A stretch of 25,831 bases of DNA from positions 141,226 to 167,056 of the forward strand of contig KE159610.1 in the NCBI GenBank assembly GCA_000403295.2. Reading direction: 5' to 3'. How positions within the stretch are numbered: position 1 is the first letter of the stretch; each line of letters starts with the position of its first letter. The stretch is from Lachnospiraceae bacterium M18-1 (GTDB lineage: Bacteria > Bacillota > Clostridia > Lachnospirales > Lachnospiraceae). The position numbers and the translations under genes are program-made. Below the pieces are notes generated by a model that was not told the origin of the DNA, did not search any database, and saw only the letters and a program-made list of their open reading frames with translations. Positions 1-8,156 of the stretch are shown here, one piece after another.

Positions 1-228
1 ATGTTCGCCTTCTGTAACCGCAGACGGACATCCATCAAAATCCTTCAATGGGACGGATCCGGTTTCTGGATCCTGATGAAGCGGCTCGACCGCAATTACT
101 TCCGCTGGCCGGATACGCCGGATGAGTTGAAAAAAGTGACCTTAAAGGAAATTCATTGGTTATGTGATGGACTGTCCCTCGACCCAAAAGGCGCTTTTGA
201 GGAACATCATCCGAAGATCACAATCTAA
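1..228 (+). CDS. tnpB: IS66 accessory protein TnpB (Orf2), 5'-truncated by window edge
   Basis: This is the C-terminal part, about 75 residues, of the IS66 TnpB (Orf2) accessory protein, which is needed with TnpC for transposition but has no known catalytic motif. The recognisable family signature is the FCNRRR segment followed by IKILQWDGSGFWILMKRL and FRWP. Full-length members are about 110-120 residues. The ATG at position 1 is therefore almost certainly an internal methionine, and the true start lies upstream of the window. The gene precedes tnpC by about 150 bp, the normal IS66 order. Family assignment is confident; the start cannot be determined here. Confidence 0.85.
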   Translation: MFAFCNRRRTSIKILQWDGSGFWILMKRLDRNYFRWPDTPDELKKVTLKEIHWLCDGLSLDPKGAFEEHHPKITI

Positions 229-380
229 TCTACACCGATTTTCCTGTCAATTCGCAAAAAGCTGAAAAAGTGGCAGTTTTCAATGAATTTTCCTCTGTTT
301 TTCCATCCGGTTTCCTCTCGAAAACAGAGCGGTTTCATGATATACTTTTCTCAGACCACAAGAGATAGGAGGGCTGGATC

Positions 381-2039
381 ATGGAACCGCTTTTTTCTGA
401 AAAACAATTGCAGGATATGAGCAAAGAGAATATCATCACATTGATACAGGCCATGCAGGTGCATCAGAAAAAACAGGAAACAGAGATCCAGCTCCTGAAA
501 GAAAAAACGAAGGAACTGGAGTTTATGAATGCACTGCTTTCGGATCGGCTGGCACTTGCGCAGAGGAAGCAGTTTGGCTCTTCCAGCGAAAAATACGCGG
601 AAGGCTATGAGCAGATGGACCTGTTCAATGAGGCGGAGCAGGAGGCCGATCCCAATGCAACCGAGCCAGAGATGGAGGAGATCCATCCAAAATCTTATAA
701 ACGTAAAAAACCAACCGGAAAAAAGGAAGAGGACCTTTCCGCTTTTGAAACCACAGAAGTGATCAAACATAAATTAGAAGGAAACGACAGATTCTGCCCT
801 GAATGTGGGACAAAATATAAAGTGGTGACTACGGAGACCGTAAAATATTTGAAATTCATCCCTGCCCGATTTGAAGTGGTGGAGGAGACCACCTATGTTT
901 ATGCCTGTCCCAAATGCGGGATGATGAAGCGCCCGCAGAAAGATCCGTCACTTCTCAAAGGCAGTGTTGCGACACCATCCCTCGTTGCCGGCATTATGAA
1001 TGCGAAATATGTGAACGGGATGCCGCTTGCGCGACAGGAGAGGGAGTTCGCAAGATATAACCTGAACCTGTCAACAAAGACCATGGCTAACTGGATCATC
1101 CTGTGCGCAAAACGGTACCTGCAGCCGATCTATGACCTGATGAGGGAAGAATTCCTGCGCAGCAGATATATCCACTGTGATGAAACCCGACTCCAGGTGA
1201 TCGATGAGCCCGAGCAAAAAGGGACAACCCAGAACTGGATGTGGGTGTATCTTACGGATGAATACAGCGGATCCCCACGGATGGTCCTCTTCCAATATGA
1301 AAGGACCAGGGGTGGATACCATCCGGTGGAATTCCTGGGGGATGAGTTCCGTGGCTATCTGACCTGTGATGGATACCAGGCTTACCACGGCCTCCCGGAG
1401 CAGATCACCGTGACAGGGTGCATGGCACACGCAAGGCGGCGTTTTGATGAAGCCCTGACCCCTTTAAAAAAGGGCTTTACCAAAGAACAGCTGAAAGAAA
1501 CAACTGCATACCAGGCAATGGCACGGATCGGCATGCTTTATAAGATAGAGGAACTGATCCGTAACCAATCTCCTGAGGAAAGATATGCTGAGCGTCAGAA
1601 GCAGTCAAAACCGCTTTTAGAGGCTTTCTTCGGATGGCTGCATACTTTGGAAGGCTCTGTAAACCGGTCTTCTAAAATAGGAGAGGCCGTTTTATACGCT
1701 TTAAATCAGGAAAAATACCTCAAAGCCTATCTGGAAGACGGACATCTGAGTATCGATAACTCGGCCGCGGAGAGGGCGATCAAGAACTTTGCCATTGGGC
1801 GCCGCAACTGGCTGTTCTCCAAAAGCATCAAAGGCGCGGAGGCCAGCGCGACCGTATACAGCATCACGGAGACGGCGTTACTGAATGGGCTTAAGCCATA
1901 TGACTATGTGGCTTACATACTGGAACGTATGAAAGATCTGGGGCCATTCCCGTCAAAAGAAGATCTCCAGCAACTATTACCATGGTCAGAATCCATACCG
2001 GAGTCCTGTCGTACAAATCGTCCAGGTGCGTCCACTTAG
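381..2039 (+). CDS. tnpC: IS66-family transposase TnpC, intact
   Basis: DDE transposase of the IS66 family, 552 residues, the usual length. The N-terminus is a coiled-coil-rich region that includes QRKQFGSSSEK, typical of the IS66 leader. Two CPxCG pairs (CPECG and CPKCG, roughly residues 138-180) form the IS66 zinc-binding domain. The catalytic triad is visible as D267 (HCDETRLQV), D330 (LTCDGYQAY) and E464 (NSAAERAIKNF). The start ATG is preceded by GGAGG about 9 bases upstream. The protein catalyses strand cleavage and transfer of the IS ends. Nothing in the reading frame is damaged, so the enzyme could be active if the left end is also intact. Confidence 0.95.
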   Translation: MEPLFSEKQLQDMSKENIITLIQAMQVHQKKQETEIQLLKEKTKELEFMNALLSDRLALAQRKQFGSSSEKYAEGYEQMDLFNEAEQEADPNATEPEMEEIHPKSYKRKKPTGKKEEDLSAFETTEVIKHKLEGNDRFCPECGTKYKVVTTETVKYLKFIPARFEVVEETTYVYACPKCGMMKRPQKDPSLLKGSVATPSLVAGIMNAKYVNGMPLARQEREFARYNLNLSTKTMANWIILCAKRYLQPIYDLMREEFLRSRYIHCDETRLQVIDEPEQKGTTQNWMWVYLTDEYSGSPRMVLFQYERTRGGYHPVEFLGDEFRGYLTCDGYQAYHGLPEQITVTGCMAHARRRFDEALTPLKKGFTKEQLKETTAYQAMARIGMLYKIEELIRNQSPEERYAERQKQSKPLLEAFFGWLHTLEGSVNRSSKIGEAVLYALNQEKYLKAYLEDGHLSIDNSAAERAIKNFAIGRRNWLFSKSIKGAEASATVYSITETALLNGLKPYDYVAYILERMKDLGPFPSKEDLQQLLPWSESIPESCRTNRPGAST

Positions 2040-2167
2040 CAGAAACTGCTGGGTGGATTTTTTTGTCAAAGTGCAGATAACTTGGTGATGATATAAAAGA
2101 TCAACTCTCATTAAGGCACAGTTTAGCAAATATTGGTGATTTTGAATAGGTACGGATTATTTCTTGC

Positions 2168-3721
2168 TTACTCTCTAGTTATAATTTCATGCAGCATCCT
2201 ATTTCCTATAGTACGATTTTCTTCCTGTAACAATAATAACTCTTCCTCCAGTTCTTCTAAGCAATTCTGCATTTTATCCTCTATTGCTCTTTTTCGTAAT
2301 GGATACTGCTTTTTTGTCCATTCATTAAATTTCTTTATATCCTCTTCATGCCGGGAATAATGAGGAGATATTCTCCTCATTCTTGCTTCTTTTACATCAT
2401 CCAATTCAGTTATTGATTCTAACTTTTCTTTCTTCAAATAATCAATTTGTATTTCTTTATCTTTTATTTTTTCCTCAGATTCTATTTTTTCTTGTTTAAT
2501 AAGCTCTTGTTTCCGAGTAAACAATTCATACACAAATCCTTGGTTCAGTTGCAATTCCAAAAAGTCTCTGGGAAATATGTTTTTATATGTAATTATAGCA
2601 AGCATTTTATTTGGATTAAGTTCTATAGTATTCAATTTATTAAAATAGACCATAAATTCATTATATATGTTTTTAAGGACTCTCATATCATCAATATATA
2701 GTGATAATCCTCGTAAAAATTTTTCCTCAAATACCGAAAAAATTCCTCCCAGTTCAAAATGCTTTTTCATCTGGTCAAATGCATTAGAGCTATCCACTAC
2801 TGGAACTACAGGAAGAATGAAATCAAAAAATTTTGTTCTATCCTTATTTACAAAAATATCATCTCTTAAAAGGTAAAAGAAACGTAAGGGTTCCATTTGC
2901 TTCTTATCCTTACGGTTTTGAATCCTTATATTTGAAAGAATATTAATTTCTCTTAATCTTTCGAATATCTTATTGTCATTAAAGCGATCTAAATCTTCAA
3001 AAACAATAACATCTACTCCTGAATTTTCAAAGAGATATAAAACCTCATTTAAATATTTATCAAAATAAGAATTATCATCTTCTCCGAATATTTCAATCTC
3101 ATTTCCTTGTACATTTAATTTACGGAAAATATTTTTATTTTTCTGTGTCTTTATTAACTGATATATTCCTATTCCCAATATTAGTGTTGCTACAATTCCA
3201 CTAATTATCAAAGAATACGGGTTCGTAGATTTCAGTAATAATGCCTTTATCCATGAATCTGACAACGAAGCAATCCAATCAGACCACATATTAAAATACT
3301 TTAAATGCAATATAGATAAAATAAATATAACAATTCCAAATGAAAATGTTACACACCTAATATTGCTTACTGTTCTTTTTACACGGAAATTAGTTTGTGG
3401 AATATTTTCCACTTTTATCTGCTGTATTAACTGATTAAGAATTTTCCCCTCTAATATAGTTTCTATATCCCTATTACTTTCCGTAATATTTTGAACTATC
3501 GTTTCTTCGAAATGCGCTAAAGAAATATGTAAAAACTTTTTATTGCTATGGTTCTTTTTATATGACTCTAATACACTACTTTTTCCAGCACTATATGGTC
3601 CTGAAATAGCTACATTTTTTACATCCGTATTCTGAAATACATAATTAAATGCATCCTCATAAACTTCCATTTTGACACTATCTATCGGTGTCAGCTTCTG
3701 AAAAACTATATTGTCTCCCAT
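2168..3721 (-). CDS. YobI-like membrane P-loop NTPase, probably 3'-truncated
   Basis: A 517-residue protein. Its N-terminal segment has a Walker A loop GPYSAGKSS (residues 41-49) and a Walker B strand VDVIVFEDLDRF (236-247). Two hydrophobic helices (about 122-142 and 171-190) lie between them, an arrangement I recognise from YobI-type ATPases. The C-terminal part is rich in charged coiled coil (about 400-445 and 475-505). The start has a strong AAGGAGG site 11-12 bases upstream. YobI relatives are, as I recall, about twice this long, and the frame ends 130 bp from an IS66 end, so I infer that the 3' part is missing. Function is unknown; a role in a defence or conflict system is a guess from the fold and the mobile context. 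Base composition is much more AT-rich than the flanks, which suggests separate acquisition. Confidence 0.65.
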   Translation of the reverse strand: MGDNIVFQKLTPIDSVKMEVYEDAFNYVFQNTDVKNVAISGPYSAGKSSVLESYKKNHSNKKFLHISLAHFEETIVQNITESNRDIETILEGKILNQLIQQIKVENIPQTNFRVKRTVSNIRCVTFSFGIVIFILSILHLKYFNMWSDWIASLSDSWIKALLLKSTNPYSLIISGIVATLILGIGIYQLIKTQKNKNIFRKLNVQGNEIEIFGEDDNSYFDKYLNEVLYLFENSGVDVIVFEDLDRFNDNKIFERLREINILSNIRIQNRKDKKQMEPLRFFYLLRDDIFVNKDRTKFFDFILPVVPVVDSSNAFDQMKKHFELGGIFSVFEEKFLRGLSLYIDDMRVLKNIYNEFMVYFNKLNTIELNPNKMLAIITYKNIFPRDFLELQLNQGFVYELFTRKQELIKQEKIESEEKIKDKEIQIDYLKKEKLESITELDDVKEARMRRISPHYSRHEEDIKKFNEWTKKQYPLRKRAIEDKMQNCLEELEEELLLLQEENRTIGNRMLHEIITRE

Positions 3722-4010
3722 AAATTCTTTATCCTCCTTATAATCATTAAATTTTCAGAATTGCCTTAATCTTTCTTTAGAAGTATAACTTATAAGCATT
3801 TAAGCGCTTCAAATTGTTTTATGTAGCATAGGTCATAACTATTAAGCCATCTAGGCTCTAGAACTGTATCCTTCATCCAGTTTCCACTATCTACTCTCTA
3901 TAAATAGTATGTACTTTTTTAAATTTTTTAATTTCACCAGAATCTACTCAGAAAATCGTTACCATTCAACCTAGAATTATATCCCATATTATAACAAAAT
4001 CCCCCTTTCT

Positions 4011-4181
4011 CTACAATTGCATTTTACAAAAGGACATCAAACAAACCTTCAAAATATCATTATCCAAAAAATCAGCCACTACAACATCATGTTTAATTGG
4101 TTCTATATTTGTATATTTTTCATCCTCTATTTCATATCCAACATTTAGAAGAAATAGCAAATCAAGCCCAAAAGGTATCTT
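4011..4181 (-). pseudogene. Unidentified coding remnant, 56 codons without a start
   Basis: On the minus strand a frame stays open for 56 codons between an upstream TAG (4182-4184) and a terminal TAG (4011-4013). It contains segments such as LLFLLNVGYEIEDE and DVVVADFLDNDIL, with protein-like composition (acidic and hydrophobic alternation, few rare residues) that is unusual for random AT-rich DNA. There is no credible start codon or ribosome binding site, so it may be the 3' end of a lost gene. I do not recognise the family. It could also be chance. Confidence 0.3.
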
Positions 4182-4267
4182 CTACACAATTGTTATCTAT
4201 TTCTAAAAATACTCCAGAGTAAAGATTAATCAAATAGTCAAGATGAACTTTATCTCAACGACCAACA

Positions 4268-4287
4268 GACATGCTCCCCAGCATGTC
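4268..4287. terminator. Perfect 8-bp hairpin downstream of tnpC
   Basis: GACATGCT, loop CCCC, AGCATGTC: a perfect eight-pair stem about 30 bp after the tnpC stop on the minus strand. It has no clear T-run on the minus side, so it is a weak terminator candidate. It might instead belong to the end of the Tn554-type element. Confidence 0.35.
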
Positions 4288-4315
4288 CGTCCAGTCCAAT
4301 TATTTTCCTCATCAC

Positions 4316-4699
4316 TCACAAATTCTTCAAAATATTCAAATTCTTTTTCCCCAATGCTTTCTGCAGCTTCTCATTCTCTTTTTTCAATTCCATATTTTCC
4401 CGCTTCAACTGCTCCATCTGTTTCTGCATCAATTCCATCCGCTTGTCCATCGCCGCATCAATGACTCCCCGCCTGGGATCAATAATCCCTGCCTGCTGTT
4501 CCAGCGCATGGTCCATCTCTTTTCTGACGATCGGATTTTTATAAAAGAACCCTCTGGACAGCCCCGTTTTCTTCATCAAAACCGGAACGCTGATCCGTTC
4601 CTGCTCCGCCAGCATCTCCATGATGGACGTCCGTGCCCTGCTGACCTTTTCCTCACTTGCTTTTCTGTTTACCTCAATCATTTTGTCGTATTTGCTCAT
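4316..4699 (-). CDS. tnpC: Tn554-type transposition protein TnpC (DUF6262-like)
   Basis: Small accessory protein of Tn554-type elements, about 127 residues; in Tn554 it affects transposition efficiency and orientation. The N-terminal half holds a helix-turn-helix-like stretch ISVPVLMKKTGLSRGFFYKN. The C-terminal half is a coiled coil rich in K, E, M and L (RMELMQKQMEQLKRENMELK). I chose the start at 4699 because GGGGTG lies about 8 bases before this ATG. The in-frame ATG at 4717 lies inside tnpB and has no ribosome binding site. The gene overlaps the end of tnpB, consistent with translational coupling. Confidence 0.75.
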   Translation of the reverse strand: MSKYDKMIEVNRKASEEKVSRARTSIMEMLAEQERISVPVLMKKTGLSRGFFYKNPIVRKEMDHALEQQAGIIDPRRGVIDAAMDKRMELMQKQMEQLKRENMELKKENEKLQKALGKKNLNILKNL

Positions 4700-6185
4700 A
4701 TTCCACACCCCATCCATCTAAATTTGCATAGATGATCTCCGTCATCATATCCCGTACTTTCCGTGTCTCATCTGCCATAAGCTGGTTGCTCATTTTCCGG
4801 TAGTGCTTGACACTGTTCAGCCTTTTATGCCCCAAAAGCCTTGCGATCGTCCAGTCATCCAAATGCAGCTCTGTCAGTTTTACACCATAATAATGCCGGA
4901 ACATATGCGTATTAAATCTGAAATAACAGCCTTTGTCATCTTGCAGATTTTCTTCCTGTATCATCCGGAGGACTTTATGCTTCACCGTCGTATACCGCAA
5001 AGGGCTGACAGGATTACGGTCATCTACGAAGATATATTCCGTTTTTCCATATTTCTCTGTGGTATATTCCATCGCCCTTTCAATCAAAGCAGCCACTTCC
5101 CTGCTGACCGGCTTTTCATATACGCTGGTCTTGACCTGCTCAATGCGTATCATGTCATGCCCATCTGCTTTTGACATGCAGTCCATTTTTAGTGTAAGAG
5201 TATCGGAGATCCTTGTCCCCAACATCTGGTGTATGACCATGCATCTTGCGATCTGTTCATCCAGTTTGGTGATACATACCATCAGCCGCTTCATTTCTCC
5301 ATCCGAGTATACTTTGAATTCCGGATCCAACTCCGGCGGGATATCGGTATTGATGAACAGCTTTTCCAAATGCGGTGCCTGATATATCTTTCCTATGCTT
5401 TCCAAAACTGCTCGAAGTCTTAATATATACGTGCTGCCGCTGCGATTAGATCCATTTTCCGTCATTCTATAGATAAGATATTCTTCCAATATCTTCCGAT
5501 CAATCTCCAGACAGGATCTTATCTTCGGCCATTTTTCCTCCAGATATCGGGAAAAATTTCGGATTGCTGTCATATCACCTTGTACGGTTCCCAGGCTTTC
5601 GTATTCCAGATGCCTGTAAATAGCCTTTTTTACCTCTTTCTTGATATCTGGCTGGCTAATGGTTTTGAAGTTTATTGTCTGTTCATTGTAGATAGGATTT
5701 TTCCGGATTTTTAAACCCAGCTTCTCGATCTCCCAGATGTCCTTTTCCTGTTCATCCCATTCTTCCTCTGATTCAAGGAATTTTAGCAGCCGGTTAAAGT
5801 ACTGGATCAGCGGCGCATTTTTTATAGACACCATCCCATAAACATTCCTGCCTTCTGTTGTCAGGGGCATCCCGTTTTCCATCATCCAAGCTTTGAGCAG
5901 CCGCACCCATTTCTCTTGTTCCAGATCTTGAAAGCTCTCGTTTCTTCCGGCTTTTTTCTTTAAAAATGCTGTCAGCTTTTTATAATACGCTTTGTCACGC
6001 AGGATGGTTCCGAAATTTACTTCCATGCCTCGTTTCCTGATAAACCGTTCCATTTCTTTTTGCATTGCTTCTGCAGGCAGTTCATCCAGATCAAAATACT
6101 GCTCACCATATGCTCTCTTTTTTTGCTTTTCTGTCGCCTCCTGATAGCACGGCAGTTCTTTATAATAAATTCTTTTTTCTTCCAT
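4674..6185 (-). CDS. tnpB: Tn554-type tyrosine recombinase TnpB
   Basis: Tyrosine recombinase of 503 residues. The catalytic domain occupies the C-terminal half: first arginine in HQMLGTRISDTLTL, the HxxR box in NTHMFRHYYGVKL, and the final LGHKRLNSVKHYRKM with the nucleophilic tyrosine. The N-terminal part is an all-helical core-binding region. In Tn554 the equivalent protein works together with TnpA in site-specific insertion. The gene starts inside the end of tnpA (26-bp overlap) and runs into tnpC, so the three are one transcript. All catalytic residues I can check are present. Confidence 0.88.
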   Translation of the reverse strand: MEEKRIYYKELPCYQEATEKQKKRAYGEQYFDLDELPAEAMQKEMERFIRKRGMEVNFGTILRDKAYYKKLTAFLKKKAGRNESFQDLEQEKWVRLLKAWMMENGMPLTTEGRNVYGMVSIKNAPLIQYFNRLLKFLESEEEWDEQEKDIWEIEKLGLKIRKNPIYNEQTINFKTISQPDIKKEVKKAIYRHLEYESLGTVQGDMTAIRNFSRYLEEKWPKIRSCLEIDRKILEEYLIYRMTENGSNRSGSTYILRLRAVLESIGKIYQAPHLEKLFINTDIPPELDPEFKVYSDGEMKRLMVCITKLDEQIARCMVIHQMLGTRISDTLTLKMDCMSKADGHDMIRIEQVKTSVYEKPVSREVAALIERAMEYTTEKYGKTEYIFVDDRNPVSPLRYTTVKHKVLRMIQEENLQDDKGCYFRFNTHMFRHYYGVKLTELHLDDWTIARLLGHKRLNSVKHYRKMSNQLMADETRKVRDMMTEIIYANLDGWGVEYEQIRQND

Positions 6186-7935
6186 ATGTACTGCCTTTCT
6201 TCAGTCCCACCGCAAGATCATTGTCTGGATCGTCAAAGTATTCCTCATTTGCCTTTTCAATCTTTTGGGGCATGTAATCTACATATTGCTGTGTCATCTC
6301 ATCATACATATGCCCAAGATAATCCCGGATGCTCTGCAGGGAGACTTCATTATCATAAAATATCGTTGCCACGGTATGGCGGTAATCATGGGATTTAAAT
6401 AAATACTCCCCTCCCGAGATCTTGTATTCCTCACAGTATTTCAGCATCTGTACCCGGAATGTCTGATATAAAAATGCCCCGCCTTTTGTATTTTTGAAAA
6501 TATATTCTTCCGGTCCAATCTGGTATTTCCCTATGTATACCTGCATGACCTCATATAAACCTTCCGGTATCGGGATCCGCTTATATCCTTTTGTTTTGAT
6601 CTGATATATCTGTATCCAGGGATCTTTTCCCTGTCTATAATAAGCATTTCCCATCAAAGTACATACTTCACTTGCCCTCAATCCCAGGCACCATAAATGC
6701 AGGAACATACACCGCAGGTGCTCCGGAAAGAATTTCAGATTCCGCATGATCCCGATATAGACCTCTGTTTCCACACTTCTGTCATGGTGTACCGGCACTA
6801 CTTTCTGTGCATAATATTCCGGACGGAATGGCACACGCCCTATATACTGCCTGACCTCAAGGAATTTATAGAAATGGGTAATCCCATAAATCCTCTCATT
6901 AAATCCTTTTGCCTCAAGGTTCCTCTCCTGAAGTTTCCTAAAATAAGCATCCACATGGGCTCTGCCGCATTCACAGACCTTGATTCCTTTTCGCTTCAGG
7001 AAAACAATAAATTCCCTTATGCTGCGGTATCTCTTCATGATCGTACTGACTGCCTGCCCGGAGATGCCCAGTTCATATTTCATGTATTCCTGCGCACATT
7101 TCCGGTCTGATACATCATGAATCTCTAAAAAAGAAATCCCTTCTTTCGAAGCACTTGGGTTCACCCGGTCTTTTGGAAGATGAAACCGGTCCAGATACCA
7201 GACTCCTGCATGCCAATGGATATCCTGCGCCTTTACAAAGGATTCTTTCCTGCATAGCGTAACTACTGCCATTGGACTCTGTTCCAGGTCTGCTTCTTTT
7301 CTGCTTTTTTCAACATATATCCGATACTTTTCCAGGTCACATTCCTCTAACAGTTCAACATCCTCGATATGATTCTCCACACAAAATGTATAAAAATATT
7401 GAAGCGTCAAGAGTTTTTTTCTTTTAACACGTGGATTTTTACAGTTTTTCAGGATATGATCCAAGCCCCCGAATATCTGCCGTTTCAATTTTTCCGCACA
7501 GTCCTTATGGAAATCCCATATCAGGATATCAGATTTCCTTGATGCCTCGAATTCAGAAGCAATCCCCTGATCCGGATGGTATGGCAGGAAGAGGATCCGG
7601 TTCCTGTATTTCCATTGATTCTTTTGTCTCCCGGAAAGAGTCTGCATCTGTTTCTGGATTTCATACTTGACTACCTTATCAAAAGTTTTCAGACAATTCT
7701 TTTTCCATTGCGGTGTTGCCCCCAAATAAATTTCATATTCTGCCCTTAATGTATAATCCATCTCTGAAATATGTCTAATTCCTGACTGTACCAGAAATTT
7801 TGCCAGTTTTTTCATCCACCGTTTTTCAATTCCCGGACACTCCGCAAGTTCCTCCGCAATCTTCTGTTCTGATTCTTTCAACCGTTCCGGCTGTACTGCT
7901 TCTTTCTCTGCCCACTGTAAGATTGCCGCAGGCAT
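6160..7935 (-). CDS. tnpA: Tn554-type tyrosine recombinase TnpA
   Basis: Large tyrosine recombinase of 591 residues, first gene of the Tn554-type module. Catalytic signatures are LGLRASEVCTL (first arginine), SHDYRHTVATIFY (HxxR-type box with Y at the third position) and LGHMYDEMTQQYVDYM (histidine and tyrosine). The ATG is preceded by GGAGGTGAC at good spacing. That site overlaps the stop codon of a small upstream frame (7951-8040), suggesting translational coupling to that frame before the RIT element split it. With RIT inserted about 100 bp upstream, the native promoter may have been displaced. Confidence 0.88.
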   Translation of the reverse strand: MPAAILQWAEKEAVQPERLKESEQKIAEELAECPGIEKRWMKKLAKFLVQSGIRHISEMDYTLRAEYEIYLGATPQWKKNCLKTFDKVVKYEIQKQMQTLSGRQKNQWKYRNRILFLPYHPDQGIASEFEASRKSDILIWDFHKDCAEKLKRQIFGGLDHILKNCKNPRVKRKKLLTLQYFYTFCVENHIEDVELLEECDLEKYRIYVEKSRKEADLEQSPMAVVTLCRKESFVKAQDIHWHAGVWYLDRFHLPKDRVNPSASKEGISFLEIHDVSDRKCAQEYMKYELGISGQAVSTIMKRYRSIREFIVFLKRKGIKVCECGRAHVDAYFRKLQERNLEAKGFNERIYGITHFYKFLEVRQYIGRVPFRPEYYAQKVVPVHHDRSVETEVYIGIMRNLKFFPEHLRCMFLHLWCLGLRASEVCTLMGNAYYRQGKDPWIQIYQIKTKGYKRIPIPEGLYEVMQVYIGKYQIGPEEYIFKNTKGGAFLYQTFRVQMLKYCEEYKISGGEYLFKSHDYRHTVATIFYDNEVSLQSIRDYLGHMYDEMTQQYVDYMPQKIEKANEEYFDDPDNDLAVGLKKGSTYGRKKNLL

Positions 7936-7950
7936 ATTCTGTCACCTCCA

Positions 7951-8040
7951 TCACATTAATTGACTGACATTATAGAGGGCAGCGTTCTTTTCATAAAACT
8001 CGTCGCTGGCTTCGATCAGCCTGTCATCTATGGCATTCAG
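7951..8040 (-). pseudogene. 3' piece of a small ORF upstream of tnpA, split by the RIT element
   Basis: Reading from the RIT left end toward tnpA, a frame of 29 codons (LNAIDDRLIEASDEF and on) ends in TGA immediately before the tnpA ribosome binding site. On the far side of the RIT element (12193-12204, minus strand) the bases ATG GAT ACG CAG would join it exactly in frame to give an ORF of about 33 codons beginning MDTQLNAIDDRL. A small leader ORF coupled to tnpA is therefore plausible. The putative start has only a weak ribosome binding site, and I do not recognise the peptide. Confidence 0.4.
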
Positions 8041-8074
8041 ATAATGTTTATGACAAGCTTGTCATAAACATTAT
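8041..8074. repeat. RIT left terminal palindrome, 34 bp, perfect
   Basis: The half-site ATAATGTTTATGACAAG is followed directly by its exact reverse complement. It is the outermost sequence of the left RIT end and likely a recombinase binding or crossover site. The matching right-end copy is at 12159-12192. Confidence 0.85.
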
Positions 8075-8105
8075 TATGGAAAGCAAAATATTATGGTAAG
8101 TAAAC

Positions 8106-8141
8106 TGGCGACAATGCTTAAATTCATTAAGTTTGTCGCCA
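8106..8141. repeat. Subterminal imperfect hairpin in RIT left end
   Basis: TGGCGACAA (8106-8114) pairs with TTGTCGCCA (8133-8141), and the inner bases CTTAA/TTAAG extend the stem around a short loop. On the minus strand it follows the ritC stop, but the T-run lies on the wrong side for a ritC terminator. It could be a terminator against incoming plus-strand transcription or an accessory recombinase site. Confidence 0.5.
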
Positions 8142-8156
8142 AAAAACTTTCCATAA

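Larger units (their letters stand above)
1..2040 (+). mobile_element. IS66-family insertion sequence, left part outside window
   Basis: This is the right-hand part of an IS66-type element: the end of the accessory gene tnpB followed by an intact tnpC transposase. The element starts before the window, so its left inverted repeat is not visible. The right end is probably close to the tnpC stop codon, where the sequence reads GGTGCGTCCACTTAG; I could not prove the end without the other inverted repeat. It lies about 130 bp from the 3' end of the shortened ATPase gene, so it may have caused that truncation. Confidence 0.8.
3722..4315. other. AT-rich intergenic region with little recognisable content
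   Basis: About 590 bp between the ATPase gene and the Tn554-type tnpC. It is AT-rich and matches the ATPase gene in composition. It holds the ATPase ribosome binding site next to 3721, one open stretch that looks like degraded coding sequence (4011-4181, listed separately), and a short perfect hairpin at 4268-4287. I see no complete gene, no convincing promoter and no obvious transposon end. Confidence 0.6.
4316..7935 (-). mobile_element. Tn554-type transposon core (tnpA-tnpB-tnpC)
   Basis: Three overlapping minus-strand genes in the order tnpA, tnpB, tnpC reproduce the transposition module of Tn554, which uses two tyrosine recombinases plus a small accessory protein. tnpA and tnpB overlap by 26 bp, and tnpB and tnpC also overlap. 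Coordinates cover only the genes; I could not identify the element ends. The Tn554 family carries cargo downstream of tnpC, so the AT-rich ATPase gene at 2168-3721 could be its cargo (inference). The region just upstream of tnpA has been split by the RIT element. Confidence 0.75.

Noticed and set aside
351..770. 139-codon minus-strand frame opposite IS66 tnpC
   Set aside because: It is the shadow of the intact transposase gene and has no recognisable domain or ribosome binding site.
4700..4717. Upstream ATG as start of the Tn554-type tnpC
   Set aside because: No ribosome binding site precedes it, whereas the ATG at 4699 has GGGGTG at good spacing.
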